Source of the DNA: GCA-003244245 sp039924425
Lineage (GTDB): Bacteria; Actinomycetota; Actinomycetes; Mycobacteriales; Pseudonocardiaceae
Reading direction: 5' to 3'
Assembly (NCBI GenBank): GCA_039924425.1
Contig: JBDTAX010000088.1
Coordinates: forward strand, 1 to 61,279
Length of the DNA stretch: 61,279 bases
Shown: positions 45,801-53,170 of the stretch, in pieces
Position numbering within the stretch: position 1 is the stretch's first letter
Layout: the number at the start of each line of letters is the position of its first letter
Notes under the pieces: model-generated
Told to the model about the DNA's origin: nothing
Databases searched by the model: none
Seen by the model: only the letters and a program-made list of their open reading frames with translations
Position numbers and translations under genes: made by a program

Positions 45801-46567
45801 TGGAGCTGATCGGCCGGACCCCCCCGCCGGTCGGCAACGAGAACCCGGCGACTGCGGCGGCGACCGACCGAGTCGCGTTGCGGCGGGTGCTGGCGCGGGC
45901 CGGGAACCGCACACCAGCCGAGATCGAGGCGGCGGCCAGCCAGATCCTCGCCAAACGGGAGATCCGCGCGACGCTGGCCGAGCTGGCGGGCGTGGGCGCC
46001 TCGGCTCATTACCACGCGGTCGACGTCCGGGACTCGGCGGCGGTGAAAGCCCTGGTGGCTGGGGTGTATCGGCGGCATGGCCGGCTGGACGGGATCGTGC
46101 ACGGCGCCGGGGTGCTGGCCGACCGGCTGCTGCTGGACAAGACACCCGAGGGATTCGCCGGGGTGTGGGAAACCAAGGTCGACGGGGCGAGGGCGCTGGC
46201 CGCCGCGGCCAGAGCGGATCTCGGTTTCCTGGTGCTGTTCGGCAGTGTCTCAGGGGTGTTCGGCAACCGAGGGCAAGTTGACTATGCCGCAGCCAACGAC
46301 GCGCTGGACACGCTGGCCCGGATCTGGGCCTCTCGAGCCCACGGCCGGGTGCTCGCCCTGGACTGGGGGCCATGGGCGAGCCCCGGCGGTGGGGCCGGGA
46401 TGGTCTCCACCGAGGTGACGCGGGAATACGCCCAGCGCGGCGTCGGGATGATCGAGCCCGCCGACGGCGTCGCGTGCCTGCTCGCCGAGCTGGCCGGCGG
46501 CACCGAACCCCAGGTGCTGTACATGTGCGCCGACCCAACAGCGTTCGAGGTCGGACACGATGGCTGA
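39812..46567 (+). CDS. PUFA-synthase-like megasynthase: tandem PfaD-like/NMO, KS-AT-ACP-KR
   Basis: A 2251-residue type I synthase. Residues about 1-560 hold two nitronate-monooxygenase/PfaD-like halves (AKGTEAGGRVGATTT with AAGGIGPHTAAAAL; QGPMTRVSDQAGF with FEGRECGGHVGPRASF). They are followed by KS (about 655-1090; Cys835 in DAACASS, EAHGTGT, GHTKCAAG), AT (about 1195-1500; GGHSYGE, AFHS, malonyl-type), ACP with Ser1695 in the PUFA-type LSIDSIKR motif, and KR (about 1950-2230; LTGGARGITA, YAAANDALD). In Pfa systems the enoyl reductase PfaD is a separate FMN protein; here it leads the synthase. AGGAGG precedes ATG 39812. The downstream AT-DH-PPTase gene overlaps by 8 bp, giving a complete reductive cycle across two proteins. 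The product is probably a polyunsaturated or reduced acyl chain. Confidence 0.9.
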   Translation: MSRLRDRELVVGITPFEEPNAALVAALARAGAMGVLDLGLDAGRARAALAEVCRWWPGEFGVRMPARCPLSPAELPERVEVVVRESGSPWSHAPGRRALIEVTSVAQAHAAVRAGAHGLIAKGTEAGGRVGATTTFVLLQQLLTEPGISVPVWAAGGIGPHTAAAALAGGAVGVVLDAQLALVAEADLPGPVAAAIRAMDGSETTVIGEHRLYTRPDLPAADPTTVAARLGARDLSALPIGQDGALAAALADRYVTAGGVVAAVRAAITDQLRTATRLQAAQPFVVQGPMTRVSDQAGFAAAVAAEGGLPFLALSLSDGEQSRALLEQTAALLGGRPWGVGILGFVPPELRAAQLAAVHQVRPPYALIAGGRPAQAATLEAAGIETFLHVPSPGLLDRFLAEGARRFVFEGRECGGHVGPRASFPLWELQVQRLLSYDDTHGCAERLRVLFAGGIHDERSAAMVTVLAAPLVARGARIGVLMGTAYLFTEEAVAAGAIRPEFQRAALACESTVLLETAPGHATRCADSPYPHTFTGTRDQLMAAGVPRDQMWAELEQLNLGRLRIASKGLRREGDALVAVDEEIQRQDGMVMLGEVATLRRASTTIEALHTQVTEGAADFLAARVAELGIEPIGADQPAQALTTQTLEAQGPETHPLDVAIVGMAGVFPGAGDLAGYWANVLAGVDAVTEVPPERWDPAVYTEPAPCGGFLPEVPFDALAYGIPPAALASIEPVQLLALEVAARALRDAGYARRAFDRERTSVIFGAEAGADLASAYGFRSLYPAYHATMPPELDEQLPKLTEDSFPGVLANVIAGRIANRLDLGGANYTVDAACASSLAAIDLACKELRAGTSAMVLAGGADVHNSIHDYLMFASVRALSATGRCRPFDSSADGIALGEGVACVVLKRLADAERDGDRIYAVIKGIGSASDGRSLGLTAPRPEGQRRALDRAYRMAGISPAEVGLVEAHGTGTVVGDRTELAVLTELFTAAGTPAGSCTLGSVKSQIGHTKCAAGIAGLIKAACAVHTGVRPPTSQLRDPNPYWDSATSPFSFDVTARPWASSARRVAGVSAFGFGGTNFHAVLSSYDGAPEPNHGLDAWPAELFLFTGADRAAAVAELDQLAGLLPANDTAGRPWRLRDLARSFSGNGGGARVWAAVVAHDLDDLATKVAQARDGATADGVFLAPENAEPAGQVAFLFPGQGSQRPGMLAELFVAFPPLRRFLELGARWAGAMFPPAAFSKEESARARAALTDTRVAQPALGIAGLAMHELLTSLGVHPDHLGGHSYGELVALAAAGALDPAELLELSEARGRAILAAAGADPGTMAAITGAPERVRAVLGDGPVVVANHNAPGQTVISGPTPAVETALHRLTEVGLAGTRIPVACAFHSPVVAGATALFATELAGRTVWAPRLPVWSNTTAAPHPAEPAAIRAALATHVAEPVRFVEQVEAMYAAGVRVFVETGPGRVLTQLVGAILADRPHVALATDVPGEPGLRRLLLALAELAVAGVSVDPAGLFRGRDAQPVPAAGSTLPRRPGWLVNGHLVTTADGHHLPGGLRPAQRVSVPNSVPNSEPQASIEDKRDSAVLEFLRGTRELVAAQREVMLGYLGTPVPAPATVPAVPLPPAAVPTIVADQILESDPAQPAELAPETVLAPETVLATVRSLVSERTGYPVEMLEADLDLEADLSIDSIKRTELIGLLTDRLGLARVGRALDESGMDELARLRTLRGIVDWITNRIGASPATPAHATVANTTTEQAARRYLVEVAALPPLGAPPDAPLVGRRVVIVGDGVGIALELSVSLERRGAEVRLLSPEQFSTEQSTELAGPNALIYLAALDRGRAAVLPDGFAGLRDAVLGGVSQLLVVTGSGGRFGRAHNPNGVAGIGLPGLVRTIAHEFPDRLVRVIDVDPKEEPDHIAGYLLAELLTHHAPTAVGCAAGQRVTLRVTLAPLDPGAARTPRLGPDSVVLLTGGARGITARVAIGLAQAGAGHLELIGRTPPPVGNENPATAAATDRVALRRVLARAGNRTPAEIEAAASQILAKREIRATLAELAGVGASAHYHAVDVRDSAAVKALVAGVYRRHGRLDGIVHGAGVLADRLLLDKTPEGFAGVWETKVDGARALAAAARADLGFLVLFGSVSGVFGNRGQVDYAAANDALDTLARIWASRAHGRVLALDWGPWASPGGGAGMVSTEVTREYAQRGVGMIEPADGVACLLAELAGGTEPQVLYMCADPTAFEVGHDG

Positions 46568-49271
46568 ACTGGTCGACACGTTCCGCCGCCGCGGCAACGC
46601 GCACGTCATCATCGACGAGCCACTGGGGCCCAGGGCGTCCAAGGTGATACGCCCCACTGGAGTGGAGCGGGTCCTGCTCTTGACCGCCGCCAACCTGGAC
46701 GAGCTGAAGCGGCAGCTGGCTGCCCCGGACGCCCACCTGCTCGGCCGGGAGGACGACGCGTGCTCGCCGCCGAAGGGCGGCCCGTACCGGTTGGCGATCG
46801 TCGCGCCTACCGCGCATGGGTTGGCGTTGGCCCGCAGGATCGTCGCGCAGGGCCAGCCGTGGCGGGGGCGCAACGACGTCTGGTTCACCGGCGCACCGCT
46901 GCATTCGAAGCATGCGCCGGGCCGGCTGGCGTTTTTGTTTCCCGGTTTGGAGCAGGCGTTCGCGCCACGGGTGGACGACGTCGCCGAGCACTTCGGGCTG
47001 GGTCGACCGGAACTCGGTGACACCACCGTGCTCGGCCGCCACGGCCTCGCCGTGCTCACCGTCGGCCGGCTACTCGACGTGGCGCTGCGAGAGCTCGGTG
47101 TGATCCCCGACCTGGTTGCCGGGCACAGCGTCGGCGAGTGGAACGCGATGATCGCAGCCGGGATCTATCCGACAGAGGCGGTCGAGGAACTCGGCGCCGC
47201 CTTCGACCTGGGCGGGCTGCGCGTGCCCGGCCTGATGTTCGCCGCGCTGGCTTGCGGCGCCGAGCAAGCCACTCGCGTGATCGACGGGCTGGACGGCGTC
47301 GTGGTTTCGCACGACAACTGCCCCCACCAGTCGATCGTCTGCGGTGCGGAGGCGGCCGTGGCCGCTGTCCTGAACCGGTTGCGGGCTCGAGGCGTCACCG
47401 GGCAGGTATTGCCGTTCCGGTCAGGGTTCCACTCCCCCATGCTCTCCCCGTACCTGGACCCGATACTGGACGCCTTCGCCGTCCTGCCGGTACGCGTACC
47501 GACCGTTCCGGTCTGGTCGGCCACCACCGTGGAGCCCTTTCCCGACGATCCCGCCGGCATCCGTGACCTCGCTGCCCGCCACCTGCTTGAACCGGTCCGC
47601 TTCGGGCCGTTGGTTCGGCGGCTGCATGCGGCGGGGGTGCGGGCCTTCGTCCAGGTTGGTGCGGGGAGCCTGCCCGGGTTCGTGGCCGATGCGCTGGAAG
47701 GCTCGGCTCACCTCACGGTCACTGCCAACACAGCCAAACGGTCCGGCCTCAACCAGCTCCAGCGGGTCATCGCCGCACTCTGGGTGGAGGGCTGGACACC
47801 CCGGTTCGACCGGCTACAGGCCAACTCACCGGCCCGTCCCGCTCAGCCGGTGTCGGTGGAACCGCTCATCGCGACGCATCCCGTGCTCGCCGAGTTTGAC
47901 TGTGTGCTAGAGGAAGCGACAGCCGCCGCCCGCGTCGTCGTCGACTCCTGGACCGCAGCTCGTGCCTGGCCAGCTCCTCGGACTCATGCCACGACCACCC
48001 GGGTGCTGTCCCTCGACACGATGCCGTACCTGGCCGACCACTGCCTGGTCCGGCAGCCGGCGGACTGGCCCGAGGCCGCGGACCGCTATCCGGTCGTGCC
48101 GCTGACCACGCTGCTGGAACTGATGGCGCAGGCGGCGCGCGACCTTGTGCCCAGCCGTACTGTGGTCGGCATCCGGGACGTCCGAGCGACGCGTTTTCTC
48201 GCGGTCGCCCCGCCGACCACGGTGACGATCGACGCCGCGCTGGACGCCGACGGCAACGTTGCGGTGGTGATCGACGGCTATGCGCGCGGCACGGCCCTGC
48301 TCGCTGACGGCTACCCCGTGCCTCCGGACGGGCACCTGCGACCGCTGCGCGGAGAACGCCCGTGCGAGGTGACCGCAGCGGCGCTGTACGCGGACCGGTG
48401 GATGTTCCACGGTCCTCGGTTTCAGGGAGTTACCGAGCTCGGTCCGATCGGCGAAGACGGCGTCCGGGGGGTGTTCGCGGCCTCGTCTGACCTCGGCGCG
48501 CTGCTCGACAACGCCGGTCAGCTCCTCGGATTCTGGATCATGAGCCGGATGTCCGTGAACCGGCTCGCATATCCGACCGCAGTTGAACGAATCGGCTGGT
48601 ACGGTCCGCAGCCACACCCTGGCGAGCGGGTTTCCTGCGTGGTCCGGATCGGGTCGGTGAGCGACAGCGAAGTGGTCGCCGACATGGAGCTGCGCGCTGG
48701 CGGGCAGCTGTGGGTCCGCATGGGCCGGTGGACAAGCCGGCGATTCGGCACCGATGACGTGACCTTCCCATTCATTCTGCACCCTGAGCGAAACCGGATC
48801 GCCGAGCACCGGCCCGGCGGGATCTTCCTGGTCCGAGACCGTTGGTTTGATCCGGGCTCCCGGGAGCTGATCATGCGGCAGTACCTGGGAGCCGCCGAGC
48901 GCGCTGAATACTCCCGGCGCAACCCACAGGCGGCCCGGCAGTGGCTGCTGGGCCGGATCGCGGTCAAGGACGCGGTCCGGCAGCGGTTGTGGGACGCTGG
49001 TGCCGGGCCGATGCACCCGGCGGAGATCACGGTCAACGACGACGCGCAAGGCCGCCCGTGCGTGACCGGCCCCTTCGCCACCCCGCTCGCGGTGTCCATT
49101 GCCCACTCCGGCCCGCTCGCCGCAGCCGTCGTCGGCGACCGCGGTCGCGGTGATTCGCCCGATGTCGACATCAAGCTGATCGAGACCCGTTGGGTGCGCA
49201 CTGCCCTGGACACCGTGCCCGAACCCTACGCGCTGGGCTGCACCGAAGGAGGAGAAACGGATGACGCCTGA
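46560..49271 (+). CDS. PUFA-synthase-like AT-DH-phosphopantetheinyl transferase fusion
   Basis: A 903-residue partner synthase. An acyltransferase (about 120-420; LAFLFPGLEQAF, Ser190 in GHSVGEW, HSPM) is PfaB-like. A hotdog dehydratase (about 470-720; His494 in MPYLADHCL, Asp in DNAGQLLGF) follows. A C-terminal phosphopantetheinyl-transferase-like module (about 757-903) has WLLGRIAVKDAVR, VSIAHSGPLAAAVV and VDIKLIE. The last motif is Gly-Val-Asp-Val-Glu in active enzymes, so the final acid is Lys here. The module may prime the ACPs of this locus in cis. It overlaps the first synthase by 8 bp and the free ACP by 11 bp, so the three are coupled. Confidence 0.85.
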   Translation: MAELVDTFRRRGNAHVIIDEPLGPRASKVIRPTGVERVLLLTAANLDELKRQLAAPDAHLLGREDDACSPPKGGPYRLAIVAPTAHGLALARRIVAQGQPWRGRNDVWFTGAPLHSKHAPGRLAFLFPGLEQAFAPRVDDVAEHFGLGRPELGDTTVLGRHGLAVLTVGRLLDVALRELGVIPDLVAGHSVGEWNAMIAAGIYPTEAVEELGAAFDLGGLRVPGLMFAALACGAEQATRVIDGLDGVVVSHDNCPHQSIVCGAEAAVAAVLNRLRARGVTGQVLPFRSGFHSPMLSPYLDPILDAFAVLPVRVPTVPVWSATTVEPFPDDPAGIRDLAARHLLEPVRFGPLVRRLHAAGVRAFVQVGAGSLPGFVADALEGSAHLTVTANTAKRSGLNQLQRVIAALWVEGWTPRFDRLQANSPARPAQPVSVEPLIATHPVLAEFDCVLEEATAAARVVVDSWTAARAWPAPRTHATTTRVLSLDTMPYLADHCLVRQPADWPEAADRYPVVPLTTLLELMAQAARDLVPSRTVVGIRDVRATRFLAVAPPTTVTIDAALDADGNVAVVIDGYARGTALLADGYPVPPDGHLRPLRGERPCEVTAAALYADRWMFHGPRFQGVTELGPIGEDGVRGVFAASSDLGALLDNAGQLLGFWIMSRMSVNRLAYPTAVERIGWYGPQPHPGERVSCVVRIGSVSDSEVVADMELRAGGQLWVRMGRWTSRRFGTDDVTFPFILHPERNRIAEHRPGGIFLVRDRWFDPGSRELIMRQYLGAAERAEYSRRNPQAARQWLLGRIAVKDAVRQRLWDAGAGPMHPAEITVNDDAQGRPCVTGPFATPLAVSIAHSGPLAAAVVGDRGRGDSPDVDIKLIETRWVRTALDTVPEPYALGCTEGGETDDA

Positions 49272-49569
49272 CGAAGAGCGGATTCTGGTCGAGGTCACTC
49301 GGATGCTCGTGGAGATCATTGGTGAGGATTATGTACTGGATATGAACATTGGGATGGACACTTCCTTCGACGCCGATCTTGAACTGGAGAGCATCGAGTT
49401 CGTCCGGCTAGCCGCCAAACTCACCGAGCACTACGGCGAGCGGGTGAACTTCGTCGCTTTCCTGGCGGACCGGGGGATCGACGAGATCATCAATCTGACG
49501 GTCGGTGCGGTAGTCCGCCATGTCGTGGACCGCATGGCTACCTCGACTGCCGGTGACACTCATGGCTGA
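49261..49569 (+). CDS. acyl carrier protein
   Basis: This 102-residue free-standing ACP has the phosphopantetheine site Ser44 in FDADLELESIEFVRL, predicted four-helix fold and acidic character (MTPDEERILVEV). GGAGGAG lies 7 nt before ATG 49261. It overlaps the PPTase-bearing synthase and the hydrolase gene (8 bp each way), indicating tight stoichiometry. It could carry the finished chain to the hydrolase or act as a dedicated starter carrier; the megasynthase has its own single ACP. Confidence 0.92.
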   Translation: MTPDEERILVEVTRMLVEIIGEDYVLDMNIGMDTSFDADLELESIEFVRLAAKLTEHYGERVNFVAFLADRGIDEIINLTVGAVVRHVVDRMATSTAGDTHG

Positions 49570-50410
49570 GGTCATCGCTGGCGGCATTCGGTTTCACGTC
49601 CAGCGGTTACCGGCGCATTGCCTGTCCGAATCCACAGATCACCCGGCGGACTCCCCAACCGTCGTGTTCGTGCACGGCTTAGGCATCGACAACATGGCGA
49701 GTTTCTACTACACGTTGGCCAACCCAGCGGCTCGCGCCGGCGCCGATGTCATCCTGTACGACCTGCGCGGGCATGGCGCCACCGAGCGGCCACCTACCGG
49801 CTACTCGGTGGAGGCGTCGGTTCGCGACCTCATCGCGGTTCTCGACGCGCTCGGGGTGACCGGGCCGGTTCACCTGGTCGGCAACAGCTTCGGCGGAATG
49901 GTTGCGCTGGCGGTGGCCATGGCCCACCCCGCTCGCGTCGCGAGTCTCCTGTTGATCGAAGCCCCGATCGAATTCCCGGCCGTGACCGAAGACTGGGAAG
50001 AACAAACGGCGCGCGTGCTCGTCGCGGAAGGCATGAAACTCAGAAGGGGTCTGTCGGACTGGCGGGCTCAGTACAGCCGCAAACTCCACCGTGTCTCCAC
50101 GACCATCGACGCTTTGGTGCACGGCACGACTTTGGTGGCGGATCTAGGGGCTCAGCAGCCCTTCCACCGTGCCGACCTGCGGTCGGTGACCTGCCCGGTG
50201 ATGGCCGTATACGGTGACAATTCCGACATCATCCACTACGGCTACACGCTCGTGGACCTGCTGCCGAACTGCGACCTCACTGTCGTGCCGAACTGTAGCC
50301 ATTTCTTGATCGTGGAGGCGCCCGGAGTTTTGCGTGACCTGCTGCTGCGATGGCTGAGCTCCGGTGCGGAAGCCCACCTTATGCCTGTCAAGAATGCGCT
50401 CGTCCGATGA
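49562..50410 (+). CDS. alpha/beta hydrolase (thioesterase- or cyclase-like)
   Basis: This 282-residue alpha/beta-hydrolase has an oxyanion loop VVFVHGLGIDN, YDLRGHGATERP, the nucleophile elbow VHLVGNSFGGM (Ser about 116), PVMAVYGDNSD and the catalytic His in VPNCSHFLIVEAPG. The triad is complete. As the only hydrolase in the synthase operon, it probably releases or transesterifies the acyl chain from ACP (inference). ATG 49562 lies inside the ACP gene end, and its stop overlaps the glycosyltransferase start (ATGA). Confidence 0.88.
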   Translation: MAEVIAGGIRFHVQRLPAHCLSESTDHPADSPTVVFVHGLGIDNMASFYYTLANPAARAGADVILYDLRGHGATERPPTGYSVEASVRDLIAVLDALGVTGPVHLVGNSFGGMVALAVAMAHPARVASLLLIEAPIEFPAVTEDWEEQTARVLVAEGMKLRRGLSDWRAQYSRKLHRVSTTIDALVHGTTLVADLGAQQPFHRADLRSVTCPVMAVYGDNSDIIHYGYTLVDLLPNCDLTVVPNCSHFLIVEAPGVLRDLLLRWLSSGAEAHLMPVKNALVR

Positions 50411-51627
50411 GCCGGTTCCTGTTCGTGGTACCTCCGCTGGTCGGACACACCATGCCCACAGTGGCCGTCGGAGCGGAGTTGGCCAACCGCGGCCACCAGG
50501 TCGCGTGGGCCGGACACACCGACACTGTCGGCCCACTGCTGCCACCAGGGACGAGACTGATCCATGTCGAGGCGGACATTGATGGTCAGACGCCGGCACA
50601 GCTCCAGCAACGCTGGCAGAGCCTGCGGCGGGTGGCGGCGTTCCGGTTCTTGTGGCGAGATTTCCTGATCCCGCTGGCGCACTCGATGGTGCCCGGCGTC
50701 GCGGCAGCCGTGGACACGTTCCGCCCGGACGTCCTTGTCGTCGACCAGCAGGCGCTGGCCGGCGCGCTGGTGGCACGCCAGCGTGGACTGAAGTGGGCAA
50801 CGTCGGCCTCCACGTCGTCAGAGCTGACCGATCAGTTTGCCACCATGCCCACCCTGGACACGTGGGTCCAACAGCTCCAAGCCGAATTTCAACGCGGCTT
50901 TGCCGTGCCAGAGCCAGTCGACTTGCGGTTTTCTGACCATCTTGTGCTGGTGTTCACGACCGAAGCGCTGGTTGGACCTCTCGGAGCCTTTCCGGGTCAC
51001 TACGCATTCGTGGGCCCTTCGATCGGCGCACGCGCCAGCACGCCGGTCTTCCCCTGGGAATGGCTGAACCCCGATCGCCAGCATGTGCTGGTTTCGCTCG
51101 GCACCGTCAACACTGAAGCAGGCGCGCGGTTCTTCGCCACCACGGTGGAGGCGGTGGCACCACTGGCGCACCGGCTGCAAATGATCCTGGCCGCACCTCC
51201 CGACATGGTCGGCCCGGTACCCGACCATGTCCTGGTCCGCGACTACGTCCCGCTGCTCGACCTGCTCCCGCGCTTGGACGCGATGGTCTGTCACGCTGGC
51301 CACAACATGGTGTGCGAGGCACTCGCGCACAGCGTGCCGCTCGTGGTGGCTCCAATCCGTGATCAGCAGCCGGTGGTCGCGGGACAGGTGGTCGACGCCG
51401 GTGCGGGAATCAGGGTGCATTTCGGCCGAGTCGGTGCCACCGAGCTGCGCAACGTCATCACGACTGTACTGGACCACCCGTCCTATCGGGCCGCGGCGCG
51501 GCGCGTGCAGACCTCCTTCGCCGCCGCTGGCGGTGCCGCTACCGCAGCCGACCATCTGGAAAAGCTGATTCGTGTCGACGGCGAAGAAACACGACGTCAG
51601 CTATCCTTACGGGCCAGCACGCGGTAG
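50407..51627 (+). CDS. GT1-family glycosyltransferase (macrolide/UGT type)
   Basis: This 406-residue GT-B inverting glycosyltransferase of the MGT/UGT type has an N-terminal FVVPPLVGHTMPTVAVG acceptor domain and a C-terminal nucleotide-sugar domain with HVLVSLGTVNTEAG, VRDYVPLLDLLPRLDAMVCHAGHNMVCEALAHSVPLVV. The HAGHNMVCEAL segment corresponds to the HxGxxT-like donor loop, with Asn/Met in place of the usual Gly-Thr. It is coupled to the hydrolase by ATGA. It probably glycosylates the released polyketide or fatty chain. The stop overlaps the convergent methyltransferase by 31 bp. Confidence 0.9.
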   Translation: MSRFLFVVPPLVGHTMPTVAVGAELANRGHQVAWAGHTDTVGPLLPPGTRLIHVEADIDGQTPAQLQQRWQSLRRVAAFRFLWRDFLIPLAHSMVPGVAAAVDTFRPDVLVVDQQALAGALVARQRGLKWATSASTSSELTDQFATMPTLDTWVQQLQAEFQRGFAVPEPVDLRFSDHLVLVFTTEALVGPLGAFPGHYAFVGPSIGARASTPVFPWEWLNPDRQHVLVSLGTVNTEAGARFFATTVEAVAPLAHRLQMILAAPPDMVGPVPDHVLVRDYVPLLDLLPRLDAMVCHAGHNMVCEALAHSVPLVVAPIRDQQPVVAGQVVDAGAGIRVHFGRVGATELRNVITTVLDHPSYRAAARRVQTSFAAAGGAATAADHLEKLIRVDGEETRRQLSLRASTR

Positions 51628-52643
51628 GTGTTGCTGCGGTGGATGCGGCGTCCCACCCGATCAAGCTGCTTATCGAGAACGTACGCACCCATGAACAGCG
51701 GCATGCCGATGGCCCACATTGTTATGTGCCGGAACCGTCGCCACCCGGTCGGCGCGGCAGCCAGCCACGGCAGTCTAGGGTCGGGTACTAAGGTGTTGAG
51801 CGCGATCATCAAGCTAGACATCAGGTCAGGTGTGAGCTTGGCTTCCTCACGTTGTACTGCCACAAGCGAGAACCCACGGTCTGCCAGGGCGTCTTTGAGG
51901 TTGCCCAGCGGGATCATGTGCTGGTGTTGTGGCTGAGACCAGGACATCCAGAATCGCCCGAAGACCCGGCCGGCCCAGAACTCGGGGTCGGGCACCTCGA
52001 TGAGCAGATAGCCGCCGGGCAGAAGAATCTTCGCGGCGGTGTCCAATTCATCGAACGGTTCGCGGGTGTGTTCGAGGTAGTGGTGCATGCTGACGACGTC
52101 GTACCGACCTGTCAGCTCGTCGGCGAGTCCGACGAACTCACCCCGGTAGCCGTGGTGCACCCAGCCGCGGCGCTGCGCTTCCTCAACGCTGGCACTCTGG
52201 TCCAGCCCGTCGAAGACGGTCTCCAACCAGACCTTCCTCGCGAACTGGCAGAAGTGGCCGTACCCTGTGCCGACATCTAGCCATGCGTTAGGCGTGGTAA
52301 ACGGCCTGAGCATCTCGGCCCGCCCGCGATAGGACGTCACTTCGCCCTTGAACGCCCGCTCCGCCAGTTTCTGGCCGAGCCCGTCATAGAAGTCACGGTA
52401 GTAGAAGTCCAGTCCGGCTGGGCTGAGACGGGGGTTCTGAAAGATGTGGCAGCAGGTGCCGCATCTTTCCAATGTGAATTGGCCTGGTTTGTTCTGGAAG
52501 AGATCGGGTGTCTGTAGCCGGACCGAGAGGTCGGTGGACCCGCACCACGGACAGCTGTCCCGGCGTGGTTCAAAGAAGCGCTCAACGCCGGCGGCTAGCT
52601 CAGCCTGATAATACGGCCGGGCAGCCTCATACGGATCGATCAT
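51597..52643 (-). CDS. class I SAM-dependent methyltransferase with N-terminal zinc-ribbon
   Basis: This 348-residue protein has an N-terminal CPWCGSTD...CGTCCHIF four-cysteine zinc-ribbon and LSPAGLDFYYRDFYDG, then a Rossmann methyltransferase domain (NAWLDVGTGYGHF, GRYDVVSMHHYLEHTREPFDELDTAAKILLPGGYLLIEVPDPE). This architecture is that of C-methyltransferase-like enzymes of sugar or lipid tailoring (Methyltransf_23 type). The C-terminus has a hydrophobic helix (HITMWAIGMPLFMGAYVL), perhaps tethering it to the membrane. It converges on the glycosyltransferase gene and may methylate the sugar or the lipid of the same pathway. Confidence 0.85.
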   Translation of the reverse strand: MIDPYEAARPYYQAELAAGVERFFEPRRDSCPWCGSTDLSVRLQTPDLFQNKPGQFTLERCGTCCHIFQNPRLSPAGLDFYYRDFYDGLGQKLAERAFKGEVTSYRGRAEMLRPFTTPNAWLDVGTGYGHFCQFARKVWLETVFDGLDQSASVEEAQRRGWVHHGYRGEFVGLADELTGRYDVVSMHHYLEHTREPFDELDTAAKILLPGGYLLIEVPDPEFWAGRVFGRFWMSWSQPQHQHMIPLGNLKDALADRGFSLVAVQREEAKLTPDLMSSLMIALNTLVPDPRLPWLAAAPTGWRRFRHITMWAIGMPLFMGAYVLDKQLDRVGRRIHRSNTYRVLARKDS

Positions 52644-52666
52644 GCCAGTCCCCCAGACTGTCGATT

Positions 52667-53030
52667 GCGCGGCAGCCTACACCCAACGGTGGCAAGTTCG
52701 GGCCCCCGGAGGTTGGAGACCACGACATTGGCGTCGAGCCTGGCCCGTTGCTTACCGGGTCGGCGCCTCGCCGCCTGACGGCGCTTCACCATGGGCGCCA
52801 CGAGCATCATGGGCCAGGGCTCCAGTGACCAGCCGCACACGTCCTGGCACCAGCGCAGAGAGGAGCGCGTGGCGGAGGTGATCTCCAAGGTCGAAGCGGG
52901 GGTCCTCGGCGACCACGGGATGGGCCAGGCCGAGGGGAACTGGAACGACTCGCCACCAGAACGCCGGGACCTGGTCAAGTCGGGCGGCAAGGTGCCGACG
53001 CAGGTCGCCAAGGGAAAGCCAAGAGAACGG
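52667..53030 (-). pseudogene. wax-ester-synthase/DGAT gene remnant
   Basis: In the minus strand the stretch 52859-53018 reads LRRHLAARLDQVPAFWWRVV and PLGLAHPVVAEDPRFDLGDHLRH, the N-terminal region of WS/DGAT O-acyltransferases. In another frame, 52667-52738 reads ANVVVSNLRGPELATVGCRL, the C-terminal signature of the same family. The catalytic HHxxxDG and about 300 residues between are missing, so a large deletion and frame change has occurred. The actinobacterial gene family stores lipids as wax esters or triacylglycerols. Its remains lie between the lipid-synthase locus and a transporter-like glycosyltransferase gene. Confidence 0.6.
52739..52858. other. spacer inside the DGAT remnant region
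   Basis: About 120 bp between the N-terminal and C-terminal remnants of the WS/DGAT gene. It keeps a high-GC composition but encodes no conserved motif in any frame that I can recognise. The deletion breakpoint of the ancestral gene is probably here. Confidence 0.3.
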
Positions 53031-53170
53031 GGGCCGCCAACGCCTGCCCGGAGCAACCCCGAGACAGCGCTCCCTAGGGCGGGGAAGGGTCGACGCTATG
53101 GACTGTGCACGAACTCTGGGCCATGGTATTCTCTCCACCTATGTGATTGCCTATCTGGGGGGAAGGCAAA

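Noticed and set aside
44738..46102. 454-codon minus-strand frame opposite ACP-KR of the megasynthase
   Set aside because: Antisense to conserved ACP and KR motifs; composition is repetitive Arg/Gln/Pro without family similarity.
47907..49319. 470-codon minus-strand frame opposite DH/PPTase
   Set aside because: Antisense to the dehydratase and PPTase-like domains and to the ACP start; no domain recognised.
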